Of a stretch of DNA of 64,000 nt, positions 8,982-17,943 are shown piece by piece. The stretch comes from Aurantimonas sp036549475. GTDB taxonomy: Bacteria; Pseudomonadota; Alphaproteobacteria; Rhizobiales; Rhizobiaceae. Numbering within the stretch: the stretch's first letter is position 1; each line of letters begins with the position of its first letter. The translations under genes were made by a program, and so were the position numbers. The stretch covers positions 19,085 through 83,084 of the forward strand of contig NZ_JAZHLI010000017.1 in assembly GCF_036549475.1 (NCBI RefSeq). The letters run 5' to 3'. The notes under the pieces are model-generated. The model was not told the DNA's origin, did not search any database, and worked only from the letters and a program-made list of their open reading frames with translations.

Positions 8982-10616
8982 TCAGTCGCCTCCTGCGCCG
9001 CCAGCTTTCGCCTGTTCGCGGAGCGTGGCCTTCATCAGCTTGCCGTTGGCGTTGCGGGGCAGCGGATCCTCGGTGAAGACAAAGCGGTCGGGGATCTTGT
9101 AGTCCGCCAGCCGATCGCGGCAGAAGGCGGCGAGGGTGGCGGCATCCGCATCCGCATCGCGGCAATGGACGAAAGCCAGGACCTTCTCGCCCAGGACGGG
9201 GTCGGGATAGGGCACGACGGCGACTTCGGTGACGGCGGGGTGGAAGGCGAGGACGTTCTCCACCTCGGCGCTGAACACCTTGTAACCGCCACGGTTGATC
9301 ATGTCCTTCAGGCGGTCGTGGATGAAGAGGTAGCCGTCCTCGTCGAACCGGCCGACATCGCCCGAGCGCCAGGCACCGTCGACGAACGCCTCGGCGGTCT
9401 TGTGAGCCAGGTTCCAGTAGCCGGGCACCACCATGGGCCCGCCGATCCAGACCTCGCCGGACTGGCCGCGCGCCACCTCGCGGCCCTCGGCGTCCATGAT
9501 GCGGATTTCGGCCCCCGGTGCCGGGGCGCCGACGCTGGCCGGACGGGCGATCTGGCCGCCGGCGGGCATGATCGTCGCAGGGGAGGTGGTCTCGGTGGCA
9601 CCATAGGCCTGGACGAGGTCGAGATCGGGAAGGAGCCGTGCCACCCGCTCGATGGTGGCGACCGGCATCGGTGCGCCGCCGAAGGCGCCGATCCGCCAGT
9701 GGCGAAGATCGTGGCGGGCAAGATCGGCGCGCAGCAGGCAGAGATTGTACATGGCCGGCACCATGATGGTGAAGCTCATGCGCTCGGCGCTCGCCAGCGC
9801 CAGAAAGGCGTCGGCGTCAAAGCGCGCCATCATGACGACCGCTCCGCCGACGCTGATGATGGCGAAGAGATTGGCGATGAGGCCGGTGACGTGGCTGGCC
9901 GGCACCGCGACGACGGTCCGGTCCGCCTCGGTCAGGCGAAGGCAGTGGCGGTAGACGAGGCAGGAATGGACGATGTTGAGATGGGTGAGCATCGCCCCCT
10001 TCGGGGTCCCGGTCGTGCCGGAGGTGTAGAGGATGACCGCCAGATCCTCTTCCTGGAGGCGGACCGCCGGCGCGCGCGGAAGTTCCGCGTCCGGGACGGC
10101 CGCAAGGATCTGCGCGAAGCGGTCCTCGTCCGCGCCGGTGGCACCCGGCGCGGACCCGACGACGAGCCGCCGCGCCCCCTGCGGCAGGCGTTCGGCCAGG
10201 GCCGCCTCGCAGACGGTGAGGGCGGCGCCGCAATCGTCCAGGATATAGGCGATCTCCGGGGCACTCGCCCGCGTGCTCAGGGGCACGATGACGATGCCGG
10301 CATGCACCGCGCCGACGAGCGCGGCGACAAATTCCCAGCGATTGCCGACCAGGAGCCCGACGCGGTCGCCCGGTGCCAGCCTGCAATCGGTATAGAGGGC
10401 TGCGACCCGGGCGGCCATGCCCCGCAGTTCGGCATGGGACAGGCGGACGTCTCCGCAGACCACGGCATCGCCCTGGGGATGGGCGGCGGCGGCCGCCGCC
10501 AGCATGGCGTCGAGATGGGCCGGACGGTCGGCAAAAACGCGGATGGTGCGTCCGCCGAAATGCGGCTGCCAATGCAACGCCGGCATATCCGGCCAGAAGC
10601 CGTCGGCTGCGCTCAC
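8982..10616 (-). CDS. Acyl-CoA synthetase (AMP-forming), ANL superfamily
   Basis: Activates a carboxylic acid to its CoA thioester through an acyl-adenylate. The 544-residue protein has the P-loop YTSGTTGTPKG (residues 197-207), the adenylation motif YGATET, WRSGDVG with the conserved Asp, the hinge DRLKDMINRGGYKV, and the C-terminal catalytic lysine in PRNANGKLMK. The start is GTG at 10616, overlapping the livF stop in a GTGA arrangement, so it is the last gene of the liv operon. Position suggests it activates whatever acid the importer brings in; an aromatic or branched-chain acid is plausible, but the substrate is not readable. Confidence 0.9.
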   Translation of the reverse strand: MSAADGFWPDMPALHWQPHFGGRTIRVFADRPAHLDAMLAAAAAAHPQGDAVVCGDVRLSHAELRGMAARVAALYTDCRLAPGDRVGLLVGNRWEFVAALVGAVHAGIVIVPLSTRASAPEIAYILDDCGAALTVCEAALAERLPQGARRLVVGSAPGATGADEDRFAQILAAVPDAELPRAPAVRLQEEDLAVILYTSGTTGTPKGAMLTHLNIVHSCLVYRHCLRLTEADRTVVAVPASHVTGLIANLFAIISVGGAVVMMARFDADAFLALASAERMSFTIMVPAMYNLCLLRADLARHDLRHWRIGAFGGAPMPVATIERVARLLPDLDLVQAYGATETTSPATIMPAGGQIARPASVGAPAPGAEIRIMDAEGREVARGQSGEVWIGGPMVVPGYWNLAHKTAEAFVDGAWRSGDVGRFDEDGYLFIHDRLKDMINRGGYKVFSAEVENVLAFHPAVTEVAVVPYPDPVLGEKVLAFVHCRDADADAATLAAFCRDRLADYKIPDRFVFTEDPLPRNANGKLMKATLREQAKAGGAGGD

Positions 10617-11266
10617 GCAGCCGCTTCCATGGCATTGGCCCCGCGTTCGATGCCGAAGACATGGTCGAGGACCGTGTGCGAGTGGGTCATCTCGGACATG
10701 CTCATGACGATGGACAACTGTTCGCTCTTCAGCGCCGAGATCACGTCGGACAGCCGCTGGGCCAGGGCCGGCGCAACGCCCTCGAAGGGTTCGTCGAGCA
10801 GCAGCAGCCGGTGCCCTGCAGTCAGCGCCCGGCCAAGGGCCACCATCTTCTGCTGGCCGCCCGAAAGCTGCAGGGCCTTGCGCCGGGCCATCTCCCGCAG
10901 TTCCGGCATGACGTCGTAGACCAGGTCGAGCCGGGCCTTGCCGTCGAGACCGGAGATCACCCAGCTCGGCAGCAGGATGTTCTCCTCGACCGTCAGTTCG
11001 GGGATCAGGCCGCGGGTCTCCGGCATGTAGCCGATGCCCAGTGCCGCGCGGGCGTGGATCGGCAGCTTCGCCATGTCCTGGCCGTCGAAGCGGATGCGGC
11101 CCCTGGAGACCGCGGCGATGCCCATGACGGCACGCATGATGGTGGTCTTGCCGGCCCCGTTGCGACCGGCAAGACCGATCATGGCGCCGGGTTCGACGGC
11201 CATCGAAAATCCGCGGACGGCTTCGACCGGGCCGATCTTCACATGGACGTTCTCGATGCTCAGCAT
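10613..11266 (-). CDS. livF: Branched-chain amino acid-type ABC transporter ATPase LivF
   Basis: Second ATPase of a HAAT-family importer, 217 residues. Walker A GRNGAGKT (residues 34-41), signature LSGGQQK, Walker B LLLLDEPFEG, all intact. It sits three bases after livG and overlaps the acyl-CoA synthetase start by four bases. It should form the nucleotide-binding pair with LivG at the cytoplasmic face of LivHM. The family carries branched-chain amino acids but also amides, urea and aromatic acids, so the symbol reflects family rather than substrate. Confidence 0.93.
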   Translation of the reverse strand: MLSIENVHVKIGPVEAVRGFSMAVEPGAMIGLAGRNGAGKTTIMRAVMGIAAVSRGRIRFDGQDMAKLPIHARAALGIGYMPETRGLIPELTVEENILLPSWVISGLDGKARLDLVYDVMPELREMARRKALQLSGGQQKMVALGRALTAGHRLLLLDEPFEGVAPALAQRLSDVISALKSEQLSIVMSMSEMTHSHTVLDHVFGIERGANAMEAAA

Positions 11267-11269
11267 GGC

Positions 11270-12025
11270 CTACCTCGCCGTTCCGGTGACGAATTCCTGG
11301 ACCTTGGGGTCGGCCAGGACGCGTTCGGGGGTATCGTCGGCGATGATGCCGCCCGAATAGAAGGCGATCACCCGGTCGGCGTAGCGCGTGACCACGTCCA
11401 TGTCGTGCTCGACGAAGATCACCGCCGCCTTCTCGCCGGCCAGGGCGGTCATCACCCGGTCCATCAGCGGGAACTTCTCCTCGGACGAGACCCCGGATGT
11501 CGGCTCGTCGAGAAGCAGGACACGCGGCCGGCTGACCAGGGCCATGGCGATGTCGATCAGCTTGCGCACGCCGCCCGGCAGCTGCTCGACCGGCTGGTCG
11601 GCATAGTCGGTCAGGTCGAAGCGGGCGAGGATCTCCAGCGCGTGGTCGACATTGCGGCGGTCATGGACCGGGCGGAAGAAGGAGATCTTCTCGCTCGACG
11701 CGATGGTGCCGGCGACAATCAGATTGTCGATCGGCGTCATGGTCTCGCACAATTGCGGGATCTGGAAGGAGCGGCAGACCCCCAGCCGGCTGATCTTTCG
11801 CGGTGAGAGCCCGACGACGTTGCGGCCATAGAGCAGGACCTCGCCGGAATCGGGCTTCATGTAGCCGGTGACCATGTTGACGAAGGTGGTCTTGCCGGCG
11901 CCGTTGGAGCCGATCAGCGACAGGCGTGCGGCGGCAGTGACCTTCACGTCGAGGTCGTCGGCGGCGATGACGGCGCCGAAGGACTTCTTCAGCCCCCTGG
12001 CGTGGAGGACGAACTCGTTGCTCAT
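11270..12025 (-). CDS. livG: Branched-chain amino acid-type ABC transporter ATPase LivG
   Basis: ATPase of the Liv-type importer, 251 residues, with Walker A GSNGAGKTT (about residues 39-47), a signature written LPGGVRK instead of LSGGQ, Walker B VLLLDEPTSG and the H-loop FVEHDMDVV. The C-terminal DTPERVLADPKVQEFV is typical of LivG. The start ATG overlaps the livM stop (ATGA-type overlap), indicating coupling. The modified signature is common enough in LivG that activity is expected. Confidence 0.92.
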   Translation of the reverse strand: MSNEFVLHARGLKKSFGAVIAADDLDVKVTAAARLSLIGSNGAGKTTFVNMVTGYMKPDSGEVLLYGRNVVGLSPRKISRLGVCRSFQIPQLCETMTPIDNLIVAGTIASSEKISFFRPVHDRRNVDHALEILARFDLTDYADQPVEQLPGGVRKLIDIAMALVSRPRVLLLDEPTSGVSSEEKFPLMDRVMTALAGEKAAVIFVEHDMDVVTRYADRVIAFYSGGIIADDTPERVLADPKVQEFVTGTAR

Positions 12026-13023
12026 CGTGCCGCCTCGCCTTCGAGGGTGGAGACCGGCCGGGCCTTGGCGTCACGGCGCGTGTGCGAACGCCTGACCGGG
12101 CGGGCCCAGAGCGAGCCGAAGCCCTTCGGCAGGAACAGGATCACCAGGAGGAGGAAGATGCCGAGGGCCATCTGCCAGCTGTCGGGGAAGTACTGGTTGG
12201 CGAAGGAGCGCACGAGTTCGGTGACGAGGGCGGCCCCGAACACCGCGACGACGCTCATGTAGCCGCCGAGAATGGCGATGAAGACGACCTCGCCGGAGGT
12301 GGTCCAGTAGCTGAAGAACGGGTCGATATGGCCGAGCGCCAGGCCGTTCAGCGTACCGCCGAGGCCGGCCAGGACGCCGGCGATGACGAAGTTGCGCTGG
12401 GTCACCGAAAACACCGAGGCGCCGAGATATTCCACCCGCAATTCGTTTTCGCGGGCGGCCAGCGCGACAAGGCCCGGCCCGCTGTTGAAATACAGCCGGC
12501 AGAGGGCGGCGGCGAGCGCGGCCAGGGCGACCGCGACGCCGTAGAGCGCGAAGTCGGAGGCCGCCTGCGCCGGATGTAACCCGAGGAAACTCGGCTCTGG
12601 CAGGTTGAAGCCGTCCGAGCCGCCGATGGCGGTGGACTTGGCCAGCACGCCGTACAGCACCATCGAGAGCGCCATGGTCAGCATGGCGAAGAAGATGCCG
12701 CGATAGCGCGCGACCAGCGGCGAGATGATCGCGGCGACGAGCCCGCCGGATAGGCCGCCGACGACCAGGAGCACGAAGACGTCCTCGATCCCCAGATGCA
12801 CAGCAACGAGGCCGGAGACATAGGCGCCCACGCAGTAGAACATGCCCTGGCCGAAGGAGACGAGGCCGCCGCGCATCAGGGCGACGATCCCCAGCGCCAC
12901 CAGGCCGAAGGCGATGGCCTTGGTGAGGGTGAAGAGCAGCCAGAGCGGCAGTATGGCACCGATGGCGATCAGGACGATCGCCGAGACAAGGGCCGCGGCG
13001 AGAATTCGGGTCGGGGTGGTCAT
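12022..13023 (-). CDS. livM: Branched-chain amino acid-type ABC transporter permease LivM
   Basis: Inner-membrane permease of the importer, 333 residues, many hydrophobic segments (IVLIAIGAILPLWLLF, VFVLLVVGGLSGGLVAA, MALGIFLLLVILFLP). The start is ATG 13023, overlapping the livH stop in an ATGA junction; a much longer open frame upstream is only the shadow of livH. The C-terminus is basic (RRSHTRRDAK) and cytosolic. It pairs with LivH to form the channel. Confidence 0.92.
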   Translation of the reverse strand: MTTPTRILAAALVSAIVLIAIGAILPLWLLFTLTKAIAFGLVALGIVALMRGGLVSFGQGMFYCVGAYVSGLVAVHLGIEDVFVLLVVGGLSGGLVAAIISPLVARYRGIFFAMLTMALSMVLYGVLAKSTAIGGSDGFNLPEPSFLGLHPAQAASDFALYGVAVALAALAAALCRLYFNSGPGLVALAARENELRVEYLGASVFSVTQRNFVIAGVLAGLGGTLNGLALGHIDPFFSYWTTSGEVVFIAILGGYMSVVAVFGAALVTELVRSFANQYFPDSWQMALGIFLLLVILFLPKGFGSLWARPVRRSHTRRDAKARPVSTLEGEAAR

Positions 13024-13916
13024 ATCTTGCGCGCCTGAACCGGAGTGAAGAGCCCCTCGGGCCGGAAGATCAGGACGATGACCATCACCAGGTAGATGAT
13101 GAAGATCTCCGCTTCCGGCGCCTCGTAGACCGCGAAGGATCGGGCGAGGCCGACGATCAGTGCGCCGATGGCCGCGCCGGGAATGGAGCCGAGGCCGCCG
13201 ATGATGACGACGGCGAAGCTGACGACGATGACGCTGACGCTCATTCCCGGCTGGACCGAGATTAGCGGGCTCGTGAAGGCGCCGCCGAGGGCGGCCAGGA
13301 ACACGCCCAGACCAAACGCCAGGAGGTAGATGCGGGCGATGTTGACGCCCATGGCGGCGCTGACCTCGGGCTCGTTGATCACCGCGACGGTGACCTTGCC
13401 GATGCGGGTGCGGTGCAGGCCGAGCCAGACGCCCAGGCCGCAGAGGATGGCGAGGCCGATCAGGGCGAGGTCGTAGCCGACATAGAAGAGACTGCCGATC
13501 TCGACATTGCCGAGCAGGTTGCGCGGCTCGAAGACGTAGTAGGGATCGACGCCGAAGACCATCTTGGTGAGGTCCTCGAGGATGAGGAAGACGGCGTAGG
13601 TGACCAGCAGGATCAGCACTTCGTCCCGGCCGTAGAACAGCCGCAGCAGGCCACGCTCGATGAGCGGTGCCACGACGATGGCAACCGCCAGTGCGGCGAT
13701 GAACATGGCGATCAGGCTGAACCCCGGGGGCAGGCCCCAGCTGGCGAAGAACGGCACCGCGACGGCAGCGCTGTAGGCACCGAGCGCATAAAGCCCCCCA
13801 TGGGCGAAGTTCAGGATGCGCAGGACGCCGAAGACCAGGGTCAGGCCCAGCGCCACGATGAACAGCCACGAGGCGTAGATCAGGCCGTCGAGAATGATGG
13901 TGAGGACGATGTCCAT
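13020..13916 (-). CDS. livH: Branched-chain amino acid-type ABC transporter permease LivH
   Basis: Inner-membrane permease of 298 residues. The N-terminal family motif GLTLVFGVLRILNFAHGGLYALGAY is clear, and hydrophobic segments run through the whole protein. GLGSIPGAAIGALIVG near the end is the conserved cytoplasmic loop that contacts the ATPase. It is the first permease gene after livK, from which it is separated by about 80 bases containing a strong hairpin. Confidence 0.93.
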   Translation of the reverse strand: MDIVLTIILDGLIYASWLFIVALGLTLVFGVLRILNFAHGGLYALGAYSAAVAVPFFASWGLPPGFSLIAMFIAALAVAIVVAPLIERGLLRLFYGRDEVLILLVTYAVFLILEDLTKMVFGVDPYYVFEPRNLLGNVEIGSLFYVGYDLALIGLAILCGLGVWLGLHRTRIGKVTVAVINEPEVSAAMGVNIARIYLLAFGLGVFLAALGGAFTSPLISVQPGMSVSVIVVSFAVVIIGGLGSIPGAAIGALIVGLARSFAVYEAPEAEIFIIYLVMVIVLIFRPEGLFTPVQARKI

Positions 13917-13952
13917 CCGGATGTATCCGCTGCTTTTACGACGGTGCGATGC

Positions 13953-13977
13953 GGACCGGGGCGCGTGGCCCCGGTCC
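13953..13977 (-). terminator. GC hairpin between livK and livH
   Basis: Perfect ten-base arms GGACCGGGGC and GCCCCGGTCC around a five-base loop, in the gap after the livK stop. No T-tract follows, so it more likely stabilises the binding-protein message or attenuates downstream expression than ends transcription. Confidence 0.6.
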
Positions 13978-13997
13978 TGCGGCGTGGCGCGCGATGG

Positions 13998-15311
13998 CTA
14001 GTCGCACTGGGCTCCTTCGAAGCCGCCATTGATCCAGTCCAGACCCTTGACGCCCTCCGGCGCATTCACGCAGCGGGCGGGAAAGCGGATCACGTCGCCG
14101 AGGATGATGTCGCCCTCGTCGTTCTTGACCGTGCGGCCGAAGCCGATCTGCTGGATCGCCTGGTGGCCGTTGCCGTTGGCCATCTCGATCAGGCCGCCGG
14201 GGGTCTCCCAGCTCAGGCCCTTCATGGCGGCGGCCAGCTCGTCGCTGTTCGGCTTCTTGCCGCCGTTCTCGGCCATTGCCTTCTCCACCGCGGTCTTCAG
14301 GCCGAGGACGGCCTGCGCCATGCGGTAGGGCGCCTGTACCGGAAAGACGTCGTATTTGGCCTCGTAGATCTCCTTCCACCAGCTATCGAGCTCGCTCTCG
14401 GGCGCCATGTATCCATAGGCGCCGCGCGCGCCGATGATGACACCCTCGGGCATGGTGTTGCCGAGCGGCGGCAGCACGTGGTCGGCTGCCGATAGAACCG
14501 CCTGGCTGCGCTGGAAGAGGCCGCGGGGCAGCGCCTGCAGGATCAGCGCCTGGAGATCACCACCCCAGAGCGAGGAGTGCACCACGTCGGCGCCCTTCTG
14601 CATGAGGGCGGAGATCTCGGTGCCATACTGGCCGGCGCCGAAGGCCGGGAAGAGCTCGGCCGTCACGGTCGCATCCGGATACACCTGGCCCATGGCTGCC
14701 TTGAAGTCGGCCCAGCTGTCCTGCCCGAAGGCATAGTCCTGGTTGATGCCGGAATAGGTCGAGACTTCCTGGCCGATTTCCTTGAGGTAGAGGGCAAGCC
14801 CGACATTATCCATCGTCGCGTTGGCGGCGGTGCGGAAGACGTAGTCGTAGTCGTTCTCCTCGAAGATGCGCGGCGTGCCGCAATCGTAGAGGATGGTGAA
14901 CTGCTTGAGCTCTTCGGCGACCGGCGCGACGGCCAGGCAGTCGCCCGAGCCGACATAGCCGACCACGGCATCGACCTGCTCGCGCTGGACGAGATTGCGG
15001 TATTCCTGGACTTGGACGGTGGCGCCGCCGGCCTCGTCGAGGACGACGGCCTCGACCGTCATGCCGCCGAAGCCCTTGGTGTCGTAGGGCGCGGGCGCCT
15101 CACCGGCATTCAGCTTCTCGATCAGCACCTGGCCGCCGTTCCAGGCGGGGACGCCGAAGCTCTGGGCCGCCTGGCCGGAGAGGAACGTCACGACGCCGAT
15201 CTTGAACGTCTCCTCCTGGGCGGCGGCGGGTGCCGCCCAACCGGCGACGATGGCGGCCGACATGGCGCCGGCGAGTAGTCCTGACGTTCTGAGTCTCATG
15301 GTATTCGACAT
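13998..15311 (-). CDS. livK: Periplasmic substrate-binding protein of Liv-type ABC importer
   Basis: Captures the substrate in the periplasm for LivHMGF. 437 residues with a Sec signal peptide (RLRTSGLLAGAMSAAIVAG, cleavage near APAAAQEE) and the Peripla_BP_6 opening FKIGVVTFLSGQAAQSFGVP. The start is ATG 15311 with GGGAGGAAAC just upstream; a longer frame into the regulator is a shadow. ABC importers of this clade carry amino acids, amides or aromatic acids; the linked acyl-CoA synthetase favours an acid. Expected to be expressed above the permeases because of the downstream hairpin. Confidence 0.92.
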   Translation of the reverse strand: MSNTMRLRTSGLLAGAMSAAIVAGWAAPAAAQEETFKIGVVTFLSGQAAQSFGVPAWNGGQVLIEKLNAGEAPAPYDTKGFGGMTVEAVVLDEAGGATVQVQEYRNLVQREQVDAVVGYVGSGDCLAVAPVAEELKQFTILYDCGTPRIFEENDYDYVFRTAANATMDNVGLALYLKEIGQEVSTYSGINQDYAFGQDSWADFKAAMGQVYPDATVTAELFPAFGAGQYGTEISALMQKGADVVHSSLWGGDLQALILQALPRGLFQRSQAVLSAADHVLPPLGNTMPEGVIIGARGAYGYMAPESELDSWWKEIYEAKYDVFPVQAPYRMAQAVLGLKTAVEKAMAENGGKKPNSDELAAAMKGLSWETPGGLIEMANGNGHQAIQQIGFGRTVKNDEGDIILGDVIRFPARCVNAPEGVKGLDWINGGFEGAQCD

Positions 15312-15361
15312 GAATGTTTCCTCCCTTTTCTGCTGTGCGGGCCGAGCCGGTATGGTCTGCC

Positions 15362-16189
15362 CTATCGTTCTCGTTCCGCCGCGGTCTCCTCCTTGACCGG
15401 CGCGGCGGGATCGAGCCCGGCCACCAGCCATCCGCGACGAAAATCTTCGATATGCCGGCGCATCCACAGGACGGCATCGGCGACGTTGCCAGCTTTCAGC
15501 GCGTCGAGAATGGCGGCATGGGCGGTCACCAGCCGTTGACCGGCCTCCGGCAGCTTGGGCAGCATCCGCTCGTTTGCCGGCAGCAAAAGCATGGCAGCCG
15601 GTTCACGGGCGAGTTGCCAGGCGATGTTGCCGGTCGCCTCGGCGACCAGGGCGTGGAACTCGATGTCCCAGGCGGTCAGGATCTCACCGGCCTCGACCGC
15701 GTCGCGCGTCGCCTGCAGATTGGCCTCTAGCGCCGCGATATGGGCCGGGCCGATGGAACGCGCGGCTTCGCCGGCGGCGGCCGGTTCGATGGCATGCAGC
15801 AACGCCCACAATTCGTCGAAGGTGACGCGCTGGAGAAGCAGTGCGCGGCTTGCCCGCGTGGTCAGATCGTTGGCCCGGGGCGCCGCGGCGAAGAGCCGTC
15901 GTCCGTCCCCCCGTTCGGCCAGGCCGCTCTGCTCCAGCAGCCGCAGGCCCTCGCGGGTGGTCGAGCGATGCACGCCGAACTGCGCCGACAATTCGCTTTC
16001 CGTCGGCAGCCGGTCCCCCAGGCGCAGGCGCCCCTCCAGGATCGCGCGCTCAATGCTTTCGAAAACCAGCCGATAGGTCGGCGTGCTCTCGACGGCCGAG
16101 AACCGGGTATCCGTTTGCTGCGACACGTCCCGCTCCCCCAGGCCGGACGTCCCGGATGCGACGGCTCGATGCGACGCGGGCGTCGTCAA
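15362..16189 (-). CDS. GntR-family (FadR/FCD) transcriptional regulator of the liv operon
   Basis: Winged-helix DNA-binding domain (YRLVFESIERAILEGRLRLG, then LPTESELSAQFGVHRSTTREGLRLLEQSGL) joined to an all-helical FCD effector domain whose metal/ligand-binding pattern is visible in DIEFHALVAEATGN, AHAAILDALKAGN and MRRHIEDF. 275 residues from TTG 16189, which has GGAGG nine bases upstream; GTG at 16126 (VSQQTD) preceded by GGGGGAG is an equally plausible start giving 254 residues. It is first in the same transcription unit as livKHMGF and the acyl-CoA synthetase and probably represses the operon until an acid or acyl-CoA ligand binds. Confidence 0.85.
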   Translation of the reverse strand: MTTPASHRAVASGTSGLGERDVSQQTDTRFSAVESTPTYRLVFESIERAILEGRLRLGDRLPTESELSAQFGVHRSTTREGLRLLEQSGLAERGDGRRLFAAAPRANDLTTRASRALLLQRVTFDELWALLHAIEPAAAGEAARSIGPAHIAALEANLQATRDAVEAGEILTAWDIEFHALVAEATGNIAWQLAREPAAMLLLPANERMLPKLPEAGQRLVTAHAAILDALKAGNVADAVLWMRRHIEDFRRGWLVAGLDPAAPVKEETAAERER

Positions 16190-16247
16190 TCCAGTCTTCC
16201 TCCCTGCGGGCTATCCTGCCCGGCGGCGGCTTCCTCATCCGCCTTGT

Positions 16248-16258
16248 TTGTCGGACAA
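16248..16258 (-). promoter_or_regulatory. Candidate GntR/FCD operator of the liv operon
   Basis: TTGTCGGACAA is a perfect inverted repeat (arms TTGTC and GACAA around one G) lying about 60 bases upstream of the regulator gene. The short spacing and GTC/GAC core resemble FadR-subfamily sites. Autoregulation of the operon by the adjacent GntR protein is inferred. Confidence 0.45.
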
Positions 16259-16960
16259 TCCGTCTTTGGCAGGCCCTGGTCAAGTAACGGCCGAACAAAT
16301 TCGGTTTTGCACTGCACCTGTTGCATTGCAATATTTGCTCCCGAAGCAAAGTGGGACGCCTCTGGCCCAAATTTCTCGCGATGCAGCGGGGCGCCGACGA
16401 GTAAACCGTTCGAAGAGAAAGGCAGGTCAGGGTCGCGCCTGGTGCCAGCAGTGGATCGTCGCCGACCGCCGGCGCGATAGCGCGGGATAGAGGATGCTGG
16501 GAATGCCCCGGAGCCTGGCCATCCGGGCGACCGTCTCCGCTATGTCGGCCCGCATGCCTGAAGCGTTCCGCACGCGATCTGTCGCCGACTGGAAGCGGCT
16601 AGGCAAATGTCGGCTGGTATGCCAGCATCATCAGAGCCGTTGAGGGGAGGCCCTGGCAGAGCGGAGGAGGTGTCTGTCGGCTTGGGAGGAAACCAGGTGT
16701 GGCGGCTCGGCCAACGCCTTGAATGTCCTTTTCACGCGATATTTTTCCGCGATAGCTTCAGAATCCGGGCGTGCCCCCTTCGCCATGCCTGTGTCGCGTC
16801 ACAGGAAAACCTTCGACGCTGGTATGCGAAGCAGTCGAGTAGTGCGCGCTGGTAGAGCCGGCACCATGACCGCTGCCCGCTTCTTCGTCCGGCGGCGCTG
16901 GGGAACGTCGCAGTCGATCGGCCAGCGCAGAGAAAGCTGGTGAAACACAGGGAGGAAAAC
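16259..16960. other. Gap between liv operon and the Bug-type binding protein gene
   Basis: About 700 bases with no supported gene. It holds the presumed promoters for both flanking units and, at 16599-16650, a block strongly similar to the promoter region of the dctP gene at 22.5 kb, including the TGGTATGCCA box. The remainder shows nothing recognisable. Confidence 0.45.
16614..16625 (+). promoter_or_regulatory. TTGGTATGCCA-type operator upstream of the Bug-type binding protein
   Basis: CTGGTATGCCAG, with arms CTGG and CCAG around TATG. The same core occurs upstream of dctP (22517) and twice between the CoA-transferase and gntR genes (19454, 19540). Probable site of the GntR/FCD regulator encoded at 19766. 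Confidence 0.6.
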
Positions 16961-17929
16961 ATGAAGCGTTACGCACCAGCCGTGGTCGGTCTTCTTGCCG
17001 GCCTCTTGGCCACAGGCGCGGCCCAGGCCTTTCCCGACAGGCCGGTCTCGATCATCGTGCCCTGGGCAGCCGGCGGCGGGACCGACTCCGTCGTCCGCAC
17101 CTTTGCCGCGGGATTCCAGGAGGAACTCGGCGTGGCGGTGAACGTCATCAATCGGCCCGGTGGCAACGGCGTGACGGGACATTCGGCCATCGTCAATGCG
17201 GAGCCAGACGGCTACACGCTCGGCGCGGCCAGTCCTGAGATCGCACTGTATGAGACGTTGGGGACCGCCGATATCTCGCTCGCGGACCTCGACCTGTTCT
17301 CGCGTCTGGCGATCATCCCGGCGGGCGTCACGGTAGCCGAGAATTCGCCGTTCGAGACGCTCGAGGAACTTCTGGAAGCCGTGGAGGCGGAACCGGCCGG
17401 CACATACTCGTCGTCGGGCACGGGAATGGGCGGATCCTGGCACGTGGCCGTCGGTGGACTGCTGAGCGCTGCCGGGATCGATCCGACGAAGGTCAAATGG
17501 GTCCCGAGCCAGGGTGGCGCGCCGGCCCTGATGGAAGTCATGTCCGGCGGAATCACGATGTTCACGGGCTCGCCGGTCGAGGCGCTGAGCCTGCTGGAGG
17601 CGGACCGCGTGCGTGCGCTCGCCGTCATGCTGGACGAGCGGTCGGAGACCTTTCCCGACGTTCCGACGGTGAAGGAGGCCATCGGAAAAGACTGGACCTA
17701 CGCCAACTGGTTCGCGCTGGTCGCGCCCAAGGGCATCGATCCGGACGCGCGGACGACCCTCTACGATGCTGCCGCGCGGGCGAATGCCCGGCCCGAGGTG
17801 CAGGCGGCCTTGAAGGAGCGCGGCATCACGCCCGTATGGGACGAACCCGGCGAATTCGACGCCTTTGCGACGCAGTTCGCCGAACAGGCCGAAGCCGTCC
17901 TGAAGGACCTCGGCCTGGCCAGGAACTGA
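16961..17929 (+). CDS. Bug/TctC-family tripartite tricarboxylate transporter substrate-binding protein
   Basis: Periplasmic binding protein of 322 residues with a Sec signal (MKRYAPAVVGLLAGLLATGAAQA) and the Bug hallmarks FPDRPVSIIVPWAAGGGTD at the mature N-terminus and VINRPGGNGVTGHSAI in the ligand loop. The start is ATG 16961, eight bases after GGGAGGAAAAC; the ATG-like start 21 bases earlier is less likely. No TctA or TctB membrane genes are close, so it either works with a distant permease or as a sensor/scavenger. It shares an operator-like box with the TRAP transporter and CoA-transferase units, which suggests a related organic-acid substrate. Confidence 0.9.
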   Translation: MKRYAPAVVGLLAGLLATGAAQAFPDRPVSIIVPWAAGGGTDSVVRTFAAGFQEELGVAVNVINRPGGNGVTGHSAIVNAEPDGYTLGAASPEIALYETLGTADISLADLDLFSRLAIIPAGVTVAENSPFETLEELLEAVEAEPAGTYSSSGTGMGGSWHVAVGGLLSAAGIDPTKVKWVPSQGGAPALMEVMSGGITMFTGSPVEALSLLEADRVRALAVMLDERSETFPDVPTVKEAIGKDWTYANWFALVAPKGIDPDARTTLYDAAARANARPEVQAALKERGITPVWDEPGEFDAFATQFAEQAEAVLKDLGLARN

Positions 17930-17943
17930 ACCGGCAGGACCGA

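Noticed and set aside
8829..10919. 696-codon plus-strand frame
   Set aside because: Lies opposite the acyl-CoA synthetase and livF; no recognisable domain.
12022..13869. LivM as a 615-residue protein
   Set aside because: The upstream half is read out of frame through livH; ATG 13023 overlaps the livH stop and starts a normal-length permease.
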